A DNA stretch of 64,000 nucleotides, taken from Bog-473 sp963741995. Lineage in GTDB: Bacteria; Actinomycetota; Acidimicrobiia; Acidimicrobiales; RAAP-2. The notes beneath the pieces were generated by a model. It was not told where the DNA came from. It was given only the letters and a program-made list of their open reading frames with translations, and did no database searches. The number at the start of each line of letters is the position of its first letter. The stretch's first letter is position 1. The stretch is from NCBI GenBank assembly GCA_963741995.1, contig CAVUKI010000003.1, positions 1 to 64,000 of the forward strand. Direction: 5' to 3'. Made by a program: the position numbers and the translations under genes. Of this stretch, positions 45,430 to 55,124 are shown in pieces.

Positions 45430-46209
45430 TCAGGTCCCCTGCGTCCGGATGCGCTCCAGTACCGAGTCTGCAGTCGGCTGGGCCAACTCGTCGACGATGT
45501 TGCCGTCGGCGAGGAAGACCACCCGATCGGCGTAGGCCGCCCCGTGGGGGTCGTGCGTGACCATGACGATGGACTGGCCGAATTCTGTGACAGAGCGCCG
45601 CATGAACGTCAGCATCTCCGCCGTGGAATTGGAGTCCAAGTTCCCGGTGGGCTCGTCGGCGAAGACCAGGTCCGGCCGGTTGATCAGCGCGCGGGCGCAG
45701 GCGCAGCGCTGCTGCTGGCCGCCGGACAATTCGCCGGGCCGGTGCGTCAAGCGGTCGCCGATCCCGAGCTGGTCAACCAGGTAGTCGAACCACTCCTTGT
45801 CGACCTTCCGGCCGGCCAGATCCACCGGGAGCGTGATGTTCTCGGCCGCGGTCAGGGTGGGAACGAGGTTGAAGGATTGGAACACGAAGCCGATGTGGTC
45901 GCGCCGCATCTGCGTCAGTCCGGCGTCGTCGAGGCCGCCGATGTCGAGGTCACCGACGAAGGACTGCCCTGACGTCGGGCGGTCGAGGCCGGCCATGCAA
46001 TGCATCAGCGTCGACTTCCCAGAGCCGGACGGGCCCATCACCGCAGTGAAACGACCGCGCTCGAACGTCACGTTGACACCCGCGAGGGCCTGGACCGTCG
46101 CCTGCCCAGTCCCGTACGTCTTGCGCAGCTCGACCGCGTACGCCGCCGGCGAGGCCGGACGTTGTGGAGCCAGTGCCGGGTCGGTGAGCGTCACCATGCC
46201 TCGATTCAT
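45430..46209 (-). CDS. ABC transporter ATP-binding protein, MacB/LolD type
   Basis: 259 residues from ATG 46209 (ATG 46197 also possible). Walker A GPSGSGKST, Q loop FVFQSFNLVPTLTAAENI, signature ELSGGQQQRCACARALI, Walker B VFADEPTGNLDS and H loop MVTHDPHGAAYADRVV are all intact. FADEPTGNLDS is characteristic of the MacB/LolD/FtsE group that pairs with FtsX-type permeases, here the next gene. It powers that permease at the membrane. The frame is open to 46605, but the extra residues carry no domain. Confidence 0.95.
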   Translation of the reverse strand: MNRGMVTLTDPALAPQRPASPAAYAVELRKTYGTGQATVQALAGVNVTFERGRFTAVMGPSGSGKSTLMHCMAGLDRPTSGQSFVGDLDIGGLDDAGLTQMRRDHIGFVFQSFNLVPTLTAAENITLPVDLAGRKVDKEWFDYLVDQLGIGDRLTHRPGELSGGQQQRCACARALINRPDLVFADEPTGNLDSNSTAEMLTFMRRSVTEFGQSIVMVTHDPHGAAYADRVVFLADGNIVDELAQPTADSVLERIRTQGT

Positions 46210-46468
46210 CAGACGGGGATGCGGGGGGAAGCCGCGGCTGGGTCCAGCACTTTCGGGGCCGGGGCGCGACACAAGGGTACTGTCCGCTCCTGCGGCGCCG
46301 GGAAGCCGGGTCAGTGCTCCAGGCGGTTGCCCCGGCATGGGCCGCGCCGGACCACTACCCTGAGCGCGCACGAGCACGTGAGGCAAGTGAGCTACCCGGG
46401 GGGGGCAAGTTCGCCAATGCGGCATGACGCCATGAGAAGGGCATGAGTCGCTGAGCGACCGTCTGCGG

Positions 46469-48496
46469 TTGCCGGGACGTACGTCGACCGCGCTCACGGC
46501 TGTTGTCTCTGTCGGGGCGGTGCTCGCCGTCCAGCTCATCCTGTTCCCGATCCCGTTCGGGGTCTGGCTCCAGGGGGCGGTGCTGGGCCTCCTCGGCTCC
46601 CTCATGGCCGTCGGCCTCGGGCTTACCTACCGCCTCAACAAGATCATCAACTTCGCCCAGGGCGACCTCGGCACGGCGCCAGCCGTCTTGGCCGTCGGCC
46701 TGATCGCCTTCTCGGGCGTGAACTACTTCGTCGGGTTGGCCACCGGCCTGGTGGCCTGTGTCCTCCTCACGGCCACCGTCGAGATCCTGGTGATACGACG
46801 ATTCCGGCGCTCACCCCGGCTCATCCTGACCGTGGCCACCATCGGGCTGTCCCAGCTCCTGGTCGTCGTGAGCCTCCTGATCCCGCGGATCTGGGGCCAG
46901 ACGCCCATCGCCAGCGCGACGGTGTCGTTCCCGTGGCACCTCGCCTGGCACGTCGGACCCGTCGTCTTCAACGCGGACCACCTGGTTGCGGTGATCGTCT
47001 CGGTGGCCTGCCTGGCCGCAGTCTCCATCTGGTTCACCCGGAGCGATGTCGGGCTCGCGGTGCAGGCGGTGGGCGACCGGCGCGACCGGGCCTCCATGCT
47101 CGGGATCCCGGTCGGACGCCTGCAGTCGGTGACCTGGGTCGTCGCCGGCGTCCTGTCCTTCGTCAGCATCTTCTTCCAGGCCGCCATCCTCGGGCTCCCG
47201 CTCGACCCCACCTACGGGTTGACCGCTCTCGTCACCGCTTTGGCCGCGCTGGCCCTCGGCAACTTCAGCGAGCTCCCCGTCATCGCCGCCTCCGCCGTGG
47301 CGCTCGGGATCCTGGAGCAAGCTGTGGCCTGGGATGACCCGACGAACCCCTCGCTCGGGCTGGCCGTCCTGGCCGGGGTGGTGTTCGCCGCCATCGTGGT
47401 GCGCCAGCTGCTCGCCAACCGCACCGATCGCGAGGCCGAGTCGTCGCTGGCGCTGGCCGGCAGCGTGCGAGACCTGCCAAGGTCGCTGCGCGACCTCACC
47501 GAGGTCCGTGTGGGGACGCCGGTGGCGACCGTGGTGGCCTTCGCCGCCGTCTGCACGCTGCCACTCTGGATGGGCCCAGGTGAGCTCATCCGCGGCTCGG
47601 AGCTCCTCGTGCTCGCCATCGTCGGCTGCTCCATCGTCGTCCTGACAGGTTGGTCGGGGCAGGTCAGCCTCGGCCAGATGTCCTTTGCCGCCGTCGGCGC
47701 CACCGTGAGCGCCGTGGCACTCCTCGACTGGCACTGGGACCTGAGCCTCGCCCTCCTCCTGGCCGGCGTGGCGGCGGCCGTCGTCGCCGTCGTCGTGGGC
47801 ATCCCCACCCTGCGCCTCGACGGCATGTTCGCCGCGGTGACCACGTTGGCCTTCAGCCTCGCCGCCTCCGGGTACCTGCTGGTCCGGGAGGAATTCTCCT
47901 GGATCCCCCAGAACCAGCTCGGGACCCCTTACCTCTTCGGACTCTCCATCACCTCCCAGTCGGCCGTCTTCGAATTGTGCCTGGGCGTCCTGGTGCTCGT
48001 GCTCGTGGCGCTGCATGGCCTGCGCCACAGCCGTACCGGTCGCGTGCTGCGGGCGCTGCCCGCCAACCAGCGGGCGGCGTCGGGCTACGGCGTTCGTGTC
48101 GTCTGGGCGAAACTGACCGCGTTCGCAATCTCCGGGTTCATCGCCGGGCTGGCCGGCTGCCTCCTCGTGGTGGTGAACCAGCAGTACGAGGAGACCTCGT
48201 TCTTGGTGCCGGTCAGCCTCGTCGTCTTCACCTCCACCACCGTCGGAGGACTAGGGTCGGCCTTCGGCGCCATCCTCGGCGCGGCCATCGTCGAAGGAAG
48301 CACCATCTACCTGCCGCCGAGCTGGCAGCTCTTTCCATCGGCCCTGGGCGTGCTTGTCGTGCTGATCCTCTTCCCGAGAGGGCTGGCCGGCCTCTGCTAC
48401 GACCTGCGCGACTGGGCTCTCGCGGGATTGGCCCGGCGCCACCGCGACAGCGCACCGGGCCTCCCGGGACCGGTCGAGGGAGCGCTGACCTCGTGA
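46469..48496 (+). CDS. Branched-chain-type ABC permease, LivH-LivM fusion
   Basis: 675 residues with about 18 helices. The N-half is LivH-like (LLGSLMAVGLGLTYRLNKII, NFAQGDLGTAPAVLAVGLIA, DRRDRASMLGIPVGRLQSVT). The C-half is LivM-like (GWSGQVSLGQMSFAAVGATV, RTGRVLRALPANQRAASGYG, FVSTTVGGLGSAFG-type text VVFTSTTVGGLGSAFGA). The two permeases are usually separate genes. In this family they form the membrane channel for hydrophobic amino acids, amides or urea. The start at TTG 46469 is uncertain; the in-frame text upstream (SLSDRLRLPG) would fit an ATG-initiated start lost by one base. Its stop overlaps the next start at 48493, giving a coupled operon with the ATPase and binding protein. Confidence 0.9.
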   Translation: MPGRTSTALTAVVSVGAVLAVQLILFPIPFGVWLQGAVLGLLGSLMAVGLGLTYRLNKIINFAQGDLGTAPAVLAVGLIAFSGVNYFVGLATGLVACVLLTATVEILVIRRFRRSPRLILTVATIGLSQLLVVVSLLIPRIWGQTPIASATVSFPWHLAWHVGPVVFNADHLVAVIVSVACLAAVSIWFTRSDVGLAVQAVGDRRDRASMLGIPVGRLQSVTWVVAGVLSFVSIFFQAAILGLPLDPTYGLTALVTALAALALGNFSELPVIAASAVALGILEQAVAWDDPTNPSLGLAVLAGVVFAAIVVRQLLANRTDREAESSLALAGSVRDLPRSLRDLTEVRVGTPVATVVAFAAVCTLPLWMGPGELIRGSELLVLAIVGCSIVVLTGWSGQVSLGQMSFAAVGATVSAVALLDWHWDLSLALLLAGVAAAVVAVVVGIPTLRLDGMFAAVTTLAFSLAASGYLLVREEFSWIPQNQLGTPYLFGLSITSQSAVFELCLGVLVLVLVALHGLRHSRTGRVLRALPANQRAASGYGVRVVWAKLTAFAISGFIAGLAGCLLVVVNQQYEETSFLVPVSLVVFTSTTVGGLGSAFGAILGAAIVEGSTIYLPPSWQLFPSALGVLVVLILFPRGLAGLCYDLRDWALAGLARRHRDSAPGLPGPVEGALTS

Positions 48497-51466
48497 GCCG
48501 ACTGGCCAAGCTCGGCGGAGGCGTCTCGCTGTTCCCCCTCGGCGTGCTGTTCGCAATCGAACTGCTCGACCAGGCAACCCAGAGCGCGTTCAACGTCCTC
48601 ACACCGAACATCCGCGACGCGTTCCATTTGACCAACGCCGGCATCCTGTTGATCGTCGCCATCGCCGGCGCAGCGGCGCTGGCCTGCACGCTTCCCATCG
48701 CGGTACTCGCCGACCGAACGAACCGGGTCCGCATCGCGCTCGTCGGCGCGCTCGTCGGTGCCGCCTTCTCCATCGGCCTCGGTGTCGCCCAGACCGTCGT
48801 GGTGGCCACCATCATGCTCGTGGGTGTCTCGATGGGGCAGGCCGTCATCTTCCCGACCCACAATTCGTTGTTGGCGGACTACTACCCGGTCCCGGTGCGG
48901 CCGCGCGTGTACTCCGCCCACCGTTCCGGCATCAGCATCGGGGCCATCGTCGGTGTCCTCCTCGGCGCCGGGCTGGCGACCGTCTTCACCTGGCGCGCCC
49001 CCTTCTTCTTCTTCGCCGTGCCGATCGTCGTCGTCGTGATAGTCGGCCTGCGCCTCCGCGAGCCTCCCCGGGGTCGCCACGAACAACTCGAGCTGAGCGA
49101 GCAGATGCTGGCGTCGGAGCGTGGAGAGGCCGCCCCGCTGGACGACGCCCCGGCCGCTCCCGCCGCGCTCCCGGTCGACATCCCCGTCGAGACACCACCG
49201 TCGCTCGGCGAGGCCTGGCGGACGGTCTGGAAAATCGGCGTCCTGCGCCGCATCTTCATCGCCCTCCCCTTCCTGGCCGCCGCCATTGCCGGCTTCACCT
49301 CCCTGGCCTCGCTGCAGTACCAGGAGACGTTCCACCTCGACGCCGTCCAGCGCGCCTACCTCATCGCGCCGATTCAGCTCTTCGACCTCCTGGGTCTCGC
49401 CGTCGGCGCGGTCATTGCCACCCGCTTGGCCCGGCGTGACATCGCTCTCGTCTTCCGCATGTTGGCGGTGGCGTCGATCGTCGCCGCCGGGTTCGCCGTG
49501 CTCTTCGCCCTGGCCCCGAATGTCCCAGTGGCCTTCATCGGCAACGCCGGCATCGATGCCTCGCTGGCCATCGTCGGACCGGGCGTGCTGGCCTCGCTCT
49601 CCCTCGCCATCCCAGCCCGGGTCCGCTCCGTGGGGTTCTCCATCGGCGCGCTGTTCATCCTGCCCGGGTTCCTCGTGCTCCCGGGCGTCGGCGCGCTCGG
49701 CGACGCCGTGGGTTTCCGCTACGGCTTGCTCATCCTGGTCCCCATCTTCGCCATCGGCGGCCTGATCGTGTCCAGCGCGGGCAGCCTGATCGAACGCGAC
49801 GTGCGTGACGTCTGGACCTCCATGCGAACCCGGACCCAGATGCTGATCGACCGCCACGAGGGCCGGTTGCCACTTCTGGCCGTGCGCGAGCTCAGCGTCG
49901 GCTACGACGGCGTCGTCGTGCTGGCTGACGTTGCCATCGAAATCGGTGAGGGTGAGATCGTCGCCCTCGTTGGCACCAATGGTGCGGGGAAGTCGACGCT
50001 GCTCCGGGCCATCGGAGGGGTGGTCGAGGCGGACCACGGCGCCATCGTCTTCGATGGCCAGGACATCACCCACCTGCCGCCCGACGAGATCGCGCGGCTC
50101 GGTGTGGCCCAGGTGCCGGGTGGCGAGGGGATCTTCCCCAACCTGCGCGTCGAGGACAACTTGCGCGTGGCGGCCTGGCAGGGCAGGCGGCGCGGCGAGC
50201 ACGACGCCGACATGATCGACGAGGCACTCTCCGCGTTCCCCACTCTCGCCTCGCGGCGCGACGAGCGGGCGGCCAACCTTTCGGGTGGGCAGCAGCAGAT
50301 GCTGGCACTGGCCATGGCGACCATCACGCGGCCCAAGTTGTTCCTCATCGACGAGCTCTCGCTCGGCCTCTCACCCATAGTGGTGGAGCAGCTGCTCGGC
50401 GCCATTGAGTCCATGCGTCAGGCCGGCACCGCCATCCTGCTGGTCGAGCAGTCGATGAACGTCGCCGTGGCGGTGGCCGACCGCGTCTACGTCATGGACA
50501 CGGGCGTCGTCCGCTTCTCGGGGTCGGCCGAGGAGCTGGCTGCCCATCCCGAGCTCCTGTGGTCCCTCTATCTGGAGAAGGCCTCCGAGACGCTGGACGC
50601 CCAGGGCCTCGCCAGACCGGCGCCGGCGGCGATCAACGACCGCGCCGAGCTCGAGGTGCGGGGGATCTCTCTGAGCTTCGGCGGGAACGCCGCGCTCGAA
50701 TGACGCGTCGCTCCACGCCGACCACGGGGAGATCGTCGGGATCGTCGGGCCCAACGGCGCTGGCAAGACCACGCTGTTCGACGTCATCTCCGGATTCCTC
50801 CACCCCGATACGGGTCGCGTCGAGCTCGCCGGCGTCGACGTGACGGACCGCACCGCGTCGGCCCGGGCCCGGCTCGGCCTTGGTCGCTCCTTCCAGGACT
50901 CGCGGCTCTTCTCGGCCCTGACCGTGCACGACGCGCTCGCCGTCTCGCTGGAGCGCTTCACCGACGTCAGCGACCCTTTCAACGCCATGTTGCGCATGCC
51001 GCTCCAGGTGCGTACCGAGGCCGCGGTCCAGCGTCGGGTCGACGAGCTGCTCGACATGTTCGGCCTCGACCGCTACGCCGACAACCTGGTGCACGAGCTG
51101 TCGACCGGGTCGCGGCGCCTGGTCGACCTGGCCGCCGTCGTGGCCCATCAGCCCTCCGTCGTCCTCCTCGACGAACCGTCCTCGGGCGTGGCGCAGCGTG
51201 AGGTCGAGGCCATGGTCGGCCTTCTCCGCACCGTGCGAGACCGACTCGACGCGACGATGCTCATCGTCGAACACGACATCGCCTTCATTGCGCAGCTCGC
51301 CGACCGTCTGGTGGCCATGGACCGTGGCACCGTCCTCACCAGTGGGCCGCCGCGCCAGGTGCTCGAGTCGCCCATCGTCGGCGAGGCCTTCCTCGGCTCT
51401 GACCCACTCGCACGCTCTCGTTCGGGCGTTCCCGGCACGACGACCACGGAGGTGGATCCCGTATGA
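48493..51466 (+). CDS. MFS transporter fused to two Liv-type ABC ATPases (one frameshift)
   Basis: About 990 residues from GTG 48493. Residues ~1-435 are a 12-helix major facilitator (AIELLDQATQSAFNVLTPNI, VLADRTNRVRIALVGALVGA, then HRSGISIGAIVGVLLGAGLA). Residues ~455-690 are a LivF-like ATPase: Walker A GTNGAGKST, signature LSGGQQQM, FLIDELSLGLSP. Residues ~710-985 are a LivG-like ATPase: GPNGAGKTT, HELSTGSRRLVDLAAVVA and LLDEPSSGVAQREVE. The second signature (STGSRR) departs from the usual LSGGQ form. The frame breaks at 50703 after GGNAALE and resumes at once (DASLHADHGEIVGIVGPNGA), pointing to one extra base. Starts and stops overlap those of both neighbours. The ATPases should drive the LivHM permease; the MFS role is unknown. 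Confidence 0.88.
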
Positions 51467-53205
51467 GCGAGCCCGATTCGGATCCGCCGCCCGCGGGACG
51501 GCCTTGGCCGCAGGTCAGCCTGCTGCGGCGCACCGGGCCGGTGGTCCTCATCATCGCCGCCCTCGTGGCGGCCGGCATCACGGCGACCGTGCACGACCAC
51601 AACGGCACGTCCTCGCCGAGTAGGCCCAGTGGGGCGCAGATCACGCATGCGACGGTGCCGCCCACGTACGCTGCGGCAGCCAAGCTCGGGAAGACGGCCG
51701 CCTACGACTGGGGCCCAGAGTGCGACCACCACACGGGCCGTCTGAAGATCCCCACCGCCTACTCGCCGCCCTGCGTTCCCGTCCCGGCCCCTGGCGCCCC
51801 CAACGGGGGCGTCACCTCGAGCGGCGTGACAGCCGATTCCGTCAACCTCGTGTACTACCAGCCCCAGCCGGGTGGGCTCACCTCTGCCATTTCGAGCGCG
51901 GCGGGCACTCCGGCCCAGGCCCTGGCCACGTACCAGTCGTTCGTGGGCATGTTCAACCACCTCTACGAGATGTATGGCCGTCACGTGCATCTCATCGTCT
52001 TCAACGCCACCGGCGCCGCGACCGACCCGGTGGCCGCGCACGCCGATGCCGTCACGGTGGCCCAACAGGACCACGCGTTCGCCTCTATCGGCGGGCCGGC
52101 GCAGACGTCGGCCTACCAGGACGAGCTGGCTCGCCTCCACGTCCTGTGCATGGGCTGCGGCGACTCCTCCACCAACGGCGAGATCCAGATGAACGCGCCG
52201 TTCCAGTGGGCCAACCTCCCGACCGCCGACACCTCGCTCTACGAGACGATCGGGTACGTGTTGGCCAAGCTGAACGGCAAACCCGCCATTTGGGCCGGGG
52301 AACCCTCGTTCCACACGCGCAAGCGCTCTTTCATTGTGGTGAGCGAGACATCCGAACCACCCTCTCCCGGCACCGCCGAGCTCACGGCATCGCTGACCAA
52401 GAAGCTGCAAGCCGGGCACGCCAACATGGCGTCGGAGACCTCCTTGTCCTACACGCTCGATCTCACGACCCTGCCCACTCAGGCTGCCACCATCGCCGAG
52501 AAGCTCAAGGCGTCCGGCGCCACCAGTGTCATATTCGCCGGCGACCCCATCATGCCGATCTACCTGACCAAGGCCTGCGCCAGCATCGGGTACTTCCCCG
52601 AATGGATCATCACCGGCATTGTGCTGACCGACACCGCTGCGCTCGGGCGCTACTACGACCAGAGCGAATGGACTCATGCCTTCGGGGTGAGCAGCCTCGG
52701 CGTTCCCGTGCCCATCGGCGCTGGTGATGCGGACCGCCTCTACCGCTGGTGGTATGGGGCCCACACCTCGCCGGCCTCCTTGGCCGCCCCGGCGCTCATT
52801 CCACCGGTCCAGCAATTCTTCGACGGGGTGCAGCTGGCCGGTCCCGACCTCACGCCCTACACCTTCACCACCGGATTGTTCCGTTCCCCGCCGGCTGGGG
52901 GCGGCCCCACCACACCGCTCGACGCGTACGGTTACCAGGGGGCGCCACCGCTCCCGAGCTACTCGTCGCCCGCGGACTACACGTTCCTCTGGTACGACGC
53001 CACGGCCAAGGGGCCCGACGAGGAGGGCACCTACGGCACCGGGTTGATGCGCTACGTCAACGGGGGAGCCCGTTACAAGTCCGGGACCGTGCCGGCGGGG
53101 CCGGTCCCGATGTTCACGGTGGCGGGCTCGGTCACCAGCTACACGACCTCTCCCGACCGGCCGCCTTCCTACCCGGCCTGGCCGGGGTCGCCGGCCGCAG
53201 GCTGA
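51463..53205 (+). CDS. ABC transporter substrate-binding protein, Liv type
   Basis: 580 residues from ATG 51463, overlapping the previous stop. One N-terminal helix (GPVVLIIAALVAAGITATV) acts as anchor or signal; there is no lipobox cysteine. The rest follows the periplasmic binding fold of type I: GVTADSVNLVYYQPQPGG, FASIGGPAQTSAYQDELARL, CMGCGDSSTNGEIQMNAPFQ, ATSVIFAGDPIMPIYLTKAC and EWIITGIVLTDTAALGRYYD. It is longer than the usual 400 residues, with a C-terminal extension. It delivers ligand to the LivHM permease of the same operon. The ligand cannot be read from sequence; short-chain amides or other organic acids are as possible as amino acids. Confidence 0.85.
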   Translation: MSEPDSDPPPAGRPWPQVSLLRRTGPVVLIIAALVAAGITATVHDHNGTSSPSRPSGAQITHATVPPTYAAAAKLGKTAAYDWGPECDHHTGRLKIPTAYSPPCVPVPAPGAPNGGVTSSGVTADSVNLVYYQPQPGGLTSAISSAAGTPAQALATYQSFVGMFNHLYEMYGRHVHLIVFNATGAATDPVAAHADAVTVAQQDHAFASIGGPAQTSAYQDELARLHVLCMGCGDSSTNGEIQMNAPFQWANLPTADTSLYETIGYVLAKLNGKPAIWAGEPSFHTRKRSFIVVSETSEPPSPGTAELTASLTKKLQAGHANMASETSLSYTLDLTTLPTQAATIAEKLKASGATSVIFAGDPIMPIYLTKACASIGYFPEWIITGIVLTDTAALGRYYDQSEWTHAFGVSSLGVPVPIGAGDADRLYRWWYGAHTSPASLAAPALIPPVQQFFDGVQLAGPDLTPYTFTTGLFRSPPAGGGPTTPLDAYGYQGAPPLPSYSSPADYTFLWYDATAKGPDEEGTYGTGLMRYVNGGARYKSGTVPAGPVPMFTVAGSVTSYTTSPDRPPSYPAWPGSPAAG

Positions 53206-53216
53206 GGCCTCCAGCC
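53200..53216. terminator. Imperfect palindrome at convergent stops
   Basis: GGCTGAGGCCTCCAGCC overlaps the stop of the substrate-binding gene and lies 15 bases before the stop of the convergent sigma gene. The arms GGCTG and CAGCC pair around AGGCCTC. It may help end transcription on both strands. No T tract. Confidence 0.3.
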
Positions 53217-53230
53217 GGGCGAGCCGTCGC

Positions 53231-53956
53231 TCAGGCCGGTGGAGCGGCTGGTGCGTTGCCGAGGCCGTCGCGTGCAACCTCCGCGCCGGCCCGGACGAGG
53301 CAGACCTCGCAGTCCGCGATGTGTGTCGACGCGCCCAGAGGGTCGTCGTCGCGCAGGTTCTGGAACTCCTCACAGGCCAGCGAAGGCTGCTGCACCATCA
53401 GCTCCAAGGCCAGCGCGTTGCGCAGTCGCCGCCGGGCCCGGTGCACTATGACCTTGGCGGCTCCCGGGGTCACGCCGAGTGCATCGGCCACCTGTGACGG
53501 GGTGAAGCCGAGGTGTGTCACCATCGTCACCGCGGCAGCGTCGCGACTCGACAGGCTCTCCACGCAACCCTGCAGGCGATCGGCCAGCTCGCGTCCCTCG
53601 GCCAACGACTCGGGCTCGAGCCCGGCCGAAGCGAGCAGCTCGTGGTGCGACTCGTCGAGGGACGTCAACCGCCGCCGCGCCCGCAATTGATCAGTCGCCG
53701 CGTGCCGGGCGATAGAGAGCAGCCAGGGTCGGAACCGGTCCGGCTCACGCAGATCGTCGAGATGCTGCAGTGCGCGGGCGAAGCTGTCCTGCACGGCGTC
53801 GGCCGTGCCATCGGCATCACGCACCACGTGGGCAGCGACGCGCCGCACTGAGTCGACGTGCTCGGCATAGAGGTCGGCGAACGCACCCGCGTCCCCGGAC
53901 CGCACTGCCGCGACCAGCTCGGCATCCGACCTGTCCAGGATCGAGGTCCCTTGCAT
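53231..53956 (-). CDS. ECF sigma factor with C-terminal zinc-binding-like motif
   Basis: 241 residues from ATG 53956. Region 2 is ELVAAVRSGDAGAFADLYAE and ADAVQDSFARALQHLDDLRE with RFRPWLLSIARHAATDQLRA. Region 4 is VESLSSRDAAAVTMVTHLGF then VADALGVTPGAAKVIVHRAR. After it, about 50 residues end with STHIADCEVC, an HxxxCxxC motif like that of zinc-binding anti-sigma (ZAS) domains. A sigma factor carrying its own ZAS-like tail could be self-regulated by redox or zinc; this is inference. The gene is divergent from the ABC/two-component operon at 54169, which it may control. Confidence 0.85.
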   Translation of the reverse strand: MQGTSILDRSDAELVAAVRSGDAGAFADLYAEHVDSVRRVAAHVVRDADGTADAVQDSFARALQHLDDLREPDRFRPWLLSIARHAATDQLRARRRLTSLDESHHELLASAGLEPESLAEGRELADRLQGCVESLSSRDAAAVTMVTHLGFTPSQVADALGVTPGAAKVIVHRARRRLRNALALELMVQQPSLACEEFQNLRDDDPLGASTHIADCEVCLVRAGAEVARDGLGNAPAAPPA

Positions 53957-54168
53957 GGCGGGGATGGTAGGTCCCGCTCGGCCGAATTGCTCGTGGCGGG
54001 GTTGATTTGTCCCGTCGTGGTGCGTCAAAGGCCCTGCACGCGGGGCGCAACGACTGGTGCTAGCCCCAGGTCCGGACGCCCGGTAGCGGCATTCTCATCA
54101 TGGCGGCGGCCTCTCATGCTGGGAGGCAGGCGGCGCGGAACCTCCGCCCCCGTTGCGAAAGGAGACCC

Positions 54169-55113
54169 ATGATCGTCACCCGTGGGCTGACGAAGCGCTA
54201 CGGCAAGGCGTTGGCCGTCGACGACCTGAGCTTCAGCGTCTCCCCCGGCGTCGTCACCGGGTTCCTCGGCCCGAACGGGTCGGGGAAATCCACCACCATG
54301 CGCATGGTGCTCGGGCTCGACTGGCCCGACGCCGGATCCGCGCTCGTCAACGGCTGCGCCTGTGCCGAGTTGTCCTGGCCGTTGCGCGAGGTGGGTGCAC
54401 TGCTCGACGCCAAGGCCTTCCACCCGGGCCGAAGCGCTCGGAACCATCTGCGCTGGCTGGCCCAGACCAACGACATCCCCCTGACGCGGGTCGAAACCGT
54501 GCTCGACATCGTCGGGCTCACCGCCGTCGCTGACCGCCGAGCCGGCAAGTTCTCTCTGGGCATGGGACAGCGACTCGGCATTGCCAGCGCTCTCATCGGG
54601 GACCCCGGCGTGCTGCTCTTCGACGAGCCCGTCAACGGCCTCGACCCCGAAGGCATCCGCTGGGTCCGCCACCTGTTGCGGGACCTGGCCTCCGAAGGCA
54701 GAACGGTGCTGGTCTCGAGCCACCTGATCAACGAGATGGCATTGACGGCGGAGCGGCTCGTGGTCATCGGTCGCGGCACATTGATCGCCGAGACGAGCGT
54801 CGACGACTTCGTGGGAAGCCACGAGAGCGACGCTGTCCGCATCGTCACACCAACTCCGCAGCGGTTCGTGGCGGCGCTCTCGCGAGCCGGGGCCCGGCCC
54901 TCGGTCCATGATGACGGGTCCATTGTCACCTCCGGCCTGTCCTCGGCTCATATCGGAGAGCTGGCCGCCGATCAGGAGCTCACCGTCCACGAGCTCACGC
55001 CGCTGCGCGCCTCACTCGAAGACGTCTTCATGGAGCTCACCAGTGCGTCCGTCGAGTACCGATCGCTCACCCGTGACCAGCCGGCAGCGCCCGACGCGTT
55101 GCCGACCCGCTGA
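54169..55113 (+). CDS. ABC transporter ATP-binding protein, drug/antibiotic type
   Basis: 314 residues from ATG 54169 behind AAAGGAG. Walker A GPNGSGKST, signature FSLGMGQRLGIASALI (SLGMGQ in place of LSGGQ), Walker B LLFDEPVNGLDPEG and H loop SSHLINEMALTAERLVV are intact. The last ~85 residues are the extra C-terminal domain seen in bacitracin/daunorubicin-type (BcrA/DrrA) ATPases. It pairs with the permease 11 bases downstream and is followed by a kinase and regulator in the same operon. The likely task is export of a drug, peptide or lipid, induced through the two-component pair. Confidence 0.93.
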   Translation: MIVTRGLTKRYGKALAVDDLSFSVSPGVVTGFLGPNGSGKSTTMRMVLGLDWPDAGSALVNGCACAELSWPLREVGALLDAKAFHPGRSARNHLRWLAQTNDIPLTRVETVLDIVGLTAVADRRAGKFSLGMGQRLGIASALIGDPGVLLFDEPVNGLDPEGIRWVRHLLRDLASEGRTVLVSSHLINEMALTAERLVVIGRGTLIAETSVDDFVGSHESDAVRIVTPTPQRFVAALSRAGARPSVHDDGSIVTSGLSSAHIGELAADQELTVHELTPLRASLEDVFMELTSASVEYRSLTRDQPAAPDALPTR

Positions 55114-55124
55114 AAGGATCCCCG

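Noticed and set aside
47650..48492. Upstream extension of the MFS-ABC frame
   Set aside because: It overlaps the LivHM permease gene in another frame and is Arg-rich nonsense; the real start is GTG 48493.
48397..50202. 601-residue minus-strand open frame
   Set aside because: Rich in Asp, Gly, Glu and Gln with no motif; it is the shadow of the MFS-ABC gene in high-GC DNA.
51148..53373. 741-residue minus-strand open frame
   Set aside because: Arg/Gly-rich low-complexity shadow opposite the substrate-binding protein, which has clear family motifs.
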